A stretch of 9,891 nucleotides of DNA from Chloroflexota bacterium. Lineage in GTDB: Bacteria > Chloroflexota > Anaerolineae > Anaerolineales > Anaerolineaceae. The stretch lies in contig JAJYJF010000045.1 of NCBI GenBank assembly GCA_021796375.1, positions 1 to 9,891 on the forward strand. The letters are read 5' to 3'. Of this stretch, positions 7,901 through 9,891 are shown one piece after another (within the stretch, counting starts at the first letter, position 1; each line of letters starts with the position of its first letter). The translations under genes were made by a program, and so were the position numbers. The notes under the pieces were generated by a model. It had not been told where the DNA came from, did no database searches, and worked only from the letters and a program-made list of their open reading frames with translations.

Positions 7901-8639
7901 CTATTTGTGGGCGCTGGCGTTCTCCGCCGACGCTCGCTACCTGGCCTGCGCAGGCCACAACCGGGCGATTAAGATCTGGACGACCGATCAGGACGGCTCG
8001 ACGGCGCCCTTCAAGGACCTGGAAAGCCCGGATCCCGAACACTGGTCTCTGGCTTTCGATCCGAGCGGGAAGATCATTGCCAGCGGACACGAAAACGGCA
8101 AGATCCACCTGATGAGCGTGGAAACGGGCGAGCTGCTCGCCACTTACCAGCACGGCGGCCTGTATGTCGGTGCCCTCCGCTTTTCTCCCGACGGGAAGAT
8201 TCTGATGAGCAGCACCAACCAGAAGCTGCTTAAAAAATGGGACCTGTCCACCGGCGCCTGCATCCAGACCATCCCGGCCGAAGCCGCCGGAAACCGCAAC
8301 CGGGGCGTGGCGATCGGCAGGGACGGCAGTATCATTGTTACCGGCAGTGGAGAGCCGGTCATTTTTTTGTGGCGTATTTCCCCGCCCGACATGAGCCTCC
8401 AGATTACCCGCCTTGAAGGCCATACCAGCCGGGTCTGGTCGGTAGCCCTGAGCGCGGATGACCGCCTGATCGCCAGCGGCGACGAGGAGGGCACAACCCT
8501 CATCTCCGATGCGCAGCGGGGGGTCGTGGAGCAGGTTGTCTCCCTGGACCGCCCCTACGAACGCATGAAGATCGGCGGCGCCGCCGGCCTGAATGCTGCC
8601 GAGCGCGCCGCCTTGAAAGCTCTGGGGGCTTCAGAATAA
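4977..8639 (+). CDS. XRE-HTH / NB-ARC STAND NTPase with 14 WD40 units
   Basis: A 1220-residue multidomain protein with no signal peptide or membrane segment. Residues about 13-70 form an XRE-type helix-turn-helix (LTQMEVANALQVSRRTIQHWEGG). A linker with RLDWGDAPD (135-143) leads into the NB-ARC NTPase: Walker A GMGGIGKTT (173-181), Walker B LLVLDNVE (242-249), TGRE (287-290) and a GLPL-like GGNPLALK (342-349). Residues about 380-550 are helical and probably winged-helix. A pentapeptide-like stretch (562-590) precedes 14 WD40 units (about 592-1190), enough for two seven-bladed propellers. A tail from 1192 ends LKALGASE. By family analogy, the propellers sense a ligand, NTP exchange drives oligomerisation, and the HTH is the output or a docking surface. 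No enzymatic effector domain is visible. The specific signal is unknown; a regulator or defence sensor are both possible. Confidence 0.92.
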   Translation: MSGHRQYKVTDYRFSQMAVRLRENAGLTQMEVANALQVSRRTIQHWEGGTAFPEASHLKGLLAFYLPFGVFTGGSELEEAQAFWEQADQSAARHRTPFDAIWFENLLHHPLPGKSENQKTIRIIPAHAEPALPTRLDWGDAPDLKEVYGRDHELADLSRWVLTDHCHVVAILGMGGIGKTTLAVKFAQVASPQFDSIIWRSLRNAPPLHELLVECLQALAPAANSKPSIAVLLEHLQQHRILLVLDNVETLHRAGGLSGDYREGYEDYQDLFQQVAQTRHQSCLILTGREIPTELEPFEGPHEMVRALKLGGLSRAASQGVLNEKELIGRIDTWDAFVYYYGGNPLALKIAAASVRDLFGGDLAAFLKEAPVTLHTLHHLLDNQFEHLSALESDVLFWLAIEREGASIETLRADLAGMHAKNDLLPALMSLRRRSLIERDEHAAVFYLQPVLLEFITDRIIKKVSEEIAGFQTAALTRYALMESRAKNYIRESQVLLILEPVLSNLLERFGDKERLAAHLRALIDRVRAAPVESQGYAGGNIVNLLASLRGNIRGEDFSHLALRQVHLQGVNAQDANFSGVEFSDSAFTEPLETIGTMMLSPNGRYLAAATYSGQVRMWDITAGKPLWTVTGARREWGLAFSQDETMLASGGFHGEVCVYDTLTGHRLKRFEGHPGTWVHCVGFHPGGEILASAGDDNAIRLWNLDTSSCQSVLFGHEARIFSIGFSRDGKLLFSSSSDGSVRVWDPAAGRCLRVIRHMPGEANLQMALHPNGRLIATCCEEDPEVKIWDAATGECRSSFKGHAPWSASIAFNPEGTLLACSCSDGTVELWDLKHREIPQFFRLLIGHQHHVSVMAFGHLGLLASLPYGENINLWDVFSGKVLKTIQGYSRLIGGNAFSPDGKLLVQGDANGTVRVYSLVENRYITTIKGHAGPIWCVEFSPDGRSFASAADDRIVKLWDASNFQCLKTLTGHTGYLWALAFSADARYLACAGHNRAIKIWTTDQDGSTAPFKDLESPDPEHWSLAFDPSGKIIASGHENGKIHLMSVETGELLATYQHGGLYVGALRFSPDGKILMSSTNQKLLKKWDLSTGACIQTIPAEAAGNRNRGVAIGRDGSIIVTGSGEPVIFLWRISPPDMSLQITRLEGHTSRVWSVALSADDRLIASGDEEGTTLISDAQRGVVEQVVSLDRPYERMKIGGAAGLNAAERAALKALGASE
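6753..8546 (+). repeat. Fourteen tandem WD40 units (within the first STAND gene)
   Basis: Protein residues about 593-1190 divide by eye into 14 units of about 40-46 residues. Most carry the fold's signature: a FSPDG-like turn, an LASxxxDG-like strand pair, a W-D or equivalent ending, and often GH before the next unit (examples: LASAGDDNAIRLWNLD, FASAADDRIVKLWDAS). Units vary markedly at the protein level, so this is an old divergent array rather than a fresh DNA repeat. Some units lack the W-D ending (units 10, 11 and 14). Fourteen fits two seven-bladed propellers. Boundaries are approximate. Confidence 0.8.
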
Positions 8640-8653
8640 ACTCTGAATACTCC

Positions 8654-9891
8654 ATGGACACTCACCGCCAGTACAAGCTCATCGATTTTCGCTTCGGCCA
8701 GATGGCTGCCGGCCTGCGCTCGAAAGCTGGCTTGACCCAGAAGGACGTCGCGGTTGCGCTGGGCGTTTCACGGCGCAGCATCCAGCATTGGGAAGGCGGC
8801 ACTGCGTTTCCCAACCCCGCCAATCTCAAGAAGCTGATCGAGTTATACCTGCCTTACGAGGCGTTCACCGCCGGGAAAGAGATCGAGGAGGCGCAGGCCC
8901 TGTGGGAGCAGGCCGACGAGTCCGCGGTCCGCCGGAAGAACTTCTTCGACCGCCCCTGGCTCGAATCCCTCCTCGCCCACCGCAGCCCCCGGATGGGCGA
9001 GCCCCGCGTCACCCCGCTTCCAACCCGGCACGCGCTCTCCACCCGCATCGACTGGGGGGACGCGCCGGATGTCCTCGAGGTCGTGGGGAGAGAGGAGGAG
9101 CTGGCTGCCCTCGGCCGCTGGATCCTGGAGGAAGAATGCCGGACCGTGGTACTCTCGGGCATCGGGGGGATCGGCAAATCCACCCTGGCGGCCAGGTTTG
9201 CCCAGATGGCTGCGCCCCGGTTCGACGTGGTCATCTGGCGCTCCCTGCGCAATGCCCCGCTGCTGGAGGAGCTGCTGGCGGAATGCTTGCAAACGCTCTC
9301 CCCGCGATACAGCGCGAAACCGGCCCTGGCCAACCTGCTCGAGCTGCTCCAGCAGCAGCGCTGCCTGCTCATCCTCGACAACGCCGAGACCCTGCACCAG
9401 GGGGGCAGCCTGTCCGGCCAATATCGGGAAGGCTACGAAGAGTACCAGACCTTATTCCAGCAAGTCGCGCAGACACGGCACCGCAGCACTCTTCTGGTGA
9501 CAAGCCGGGAGATGCTGGTTGAGTTAGAGCCGTTAGAGGGGACGACCGGGGCGCTGCGGGTGATGAAGGTGGAAGGGTTGGGGCGCGAAGCCGGACAGGC
9601 GCTCCTCACCGAACGCAATCTCTTCGGCCCCCCGGATGCCTGGGATACCTTCATCACTTTTTATGGTGGCAACCCGCTGGCTTTGAAGCTGGCTTCGGCC
9701 ACCGTGCGGGACCTCTTCGGGGGCGACCTGGCAGCATTCCTGAAGGAAGCCCCGATCAGCCTGCATTCTCTGGAGCAGCTCCTGGGCCAGCAGCTCAGCC
9801 AGCTGGCGCCCTTCGAGCGCGACGTCTTGCGCTGGCTCGCCATCGAACGCGACCTGGTCACGCTGGATGTGCTCCAGTCTGACTTGCTGGG
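8654..9891 (+). CDS. Second XRE-HTH / NB-ARC STAND protein, 3' end cut by right edge
   Basis: A tandem paralogue of the preceding gene. The frame is open from ATG 8654 to the window end, 412 codons plus two bases. It has the XRE helix-turn-helix (LTQKDVAVALGVSRRSIQHWEGG, within residues 13-70), the linker RIDWGDAPD (131-139), Walker A GIGGIGKST (169-177), Walker B LLILDNAE (238-245), TSRE (283-286) and GGNPLALK (338-345), all intact. More than half the aligned residues look identical to the first protein, with a gap of about five residues before the linker. Only 14 bases follow the first gene's stop and no Shine-Dalgarno is visible there, so it probably shares the upstream transcript and depends on coupled or reinitiated translation. 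WD40 propellers are expected downstream but not seen. Confidence 0.9.
   Translation, partial: MDTHRQYKLIDFRFGQMAAGLRSKAGLTQKDVAVALGVSRRSIQHWEGGTAFPNPANLKKLIELYLPYEAFTAGKEIEEAQALWEQADESAVRRKNFFDRPWLESLLAHRSPRMGEPRVTPLPTRHALSTRIDWGDAPDVLEVVGREEELAALGRWILEEECRTVVLSGIGGIGKSTLAARFAQMAAPRFDVVIWRSLRNAPLLEELLAECLQTLSPRYSAKPALANLLELLQQQRCLLILDNAETLHQGGSLSGQYREGYEEYQTLFQQVAQTRHRSTLLVTSREMLVELEPLEGTTGALRVMKVEGLGREAGQALLTERNLFGPPDAWDTFITFYGGNPLALKLASATVRDLFGGDLAAFLKEAPISLHSLEQLLGQQLSQLAPFERDVLRWLAIERDLVTLDVLQSDLL

Noticed and set aside
6651..8423. Minus-strand frames opposite the WD40 region
   Set aside because: They are mirror frames of the regular WD40 coding pattern, with no family features or start signals.
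6753..8546. WD40 array considered as a recent DNA repeat expansion
   Set aside because: The units are alike only at protein signature positions and differ widely in nucleotide sequence and length.
8788..9522. Plus-strand frame of 244 codons within the second STAND gene
   Set aside because: It is out of frame with the paralogue alignment and low-complexity (Arg/Gly/Pro/Ala-rich). The true frame runs from 8654 to the edge with intact Walker motifs.

Overview
The window most likely comes from a Chloroflexota bacterium (Anaerolineae-like), fairly GC-rich outside its one AT-rich spacer. The main clue is a pair of very large XRE-HTH/NB-ARC/WD40 proteins of a type common in Chloroflexota and filamentous cyanobacteria. 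The taxonomic call is inference; no rRNA or other marker gene is present.

Left part (1-4576, minus strand): five tightly spaced genes transcribed right to left, read as one catabolic operon. In transcription order they are a TIM-barrel protein resembling the alpha subunit of C-glycoside deglycosidase (4576-3548), a small beta-sandwich protein resembling its beta subunit (DUF6379 type, 3521-3129), a second TIM-barrel sugar isomerase/epimerase (3027-2065), a glucokinase (2048-1056) and an MFS transporter (1059 to beyond the left edge). My reading is that the transporter imports a glucosylated natural product. An oxidoreductase not in this window would make the 3-keto sugar, the alpha/beta pair would cleave the glycosidic C-C (or C-O) bond, the second TIM barrel would rework the released sugar, and glucokinase would feed glucose into glycolysis.

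Middle (4577-4976): a 400-base AT-richer divergent intergenic region. It holds a good sigma70-type promoter facing right, a possible 35-residue leader peptide with its own ribosome binding site, inverted repeats upstream of the promoter, and a strong ribosome binding site for the next gene. No convincing leftward promoter was found by eye.

Right part (4977-9891, plus strand): two tandem paralogous STAND NTPases separated by 14 bases. The first (1220 aa) is complete: XRE helix-turn-helix, conserved linker, NB-ARC NTPase, winged-helix-like region, short pentapeptide-like segment, 14 WD40 units (enough for two seven-bladed propellers) and a short C-terminal tail. The second is cut by the right edge after 412 codons and matches the first across HTH, linker and NTPase. 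The layout resembles Apaf-1 with a DNA-binding domain in place of CARD. Whether these are regulators, stress sensors or defence proteins cannot be settled from sequence.

No tRNA, rRNA, CRISPR array, transposase or integrase was seen.
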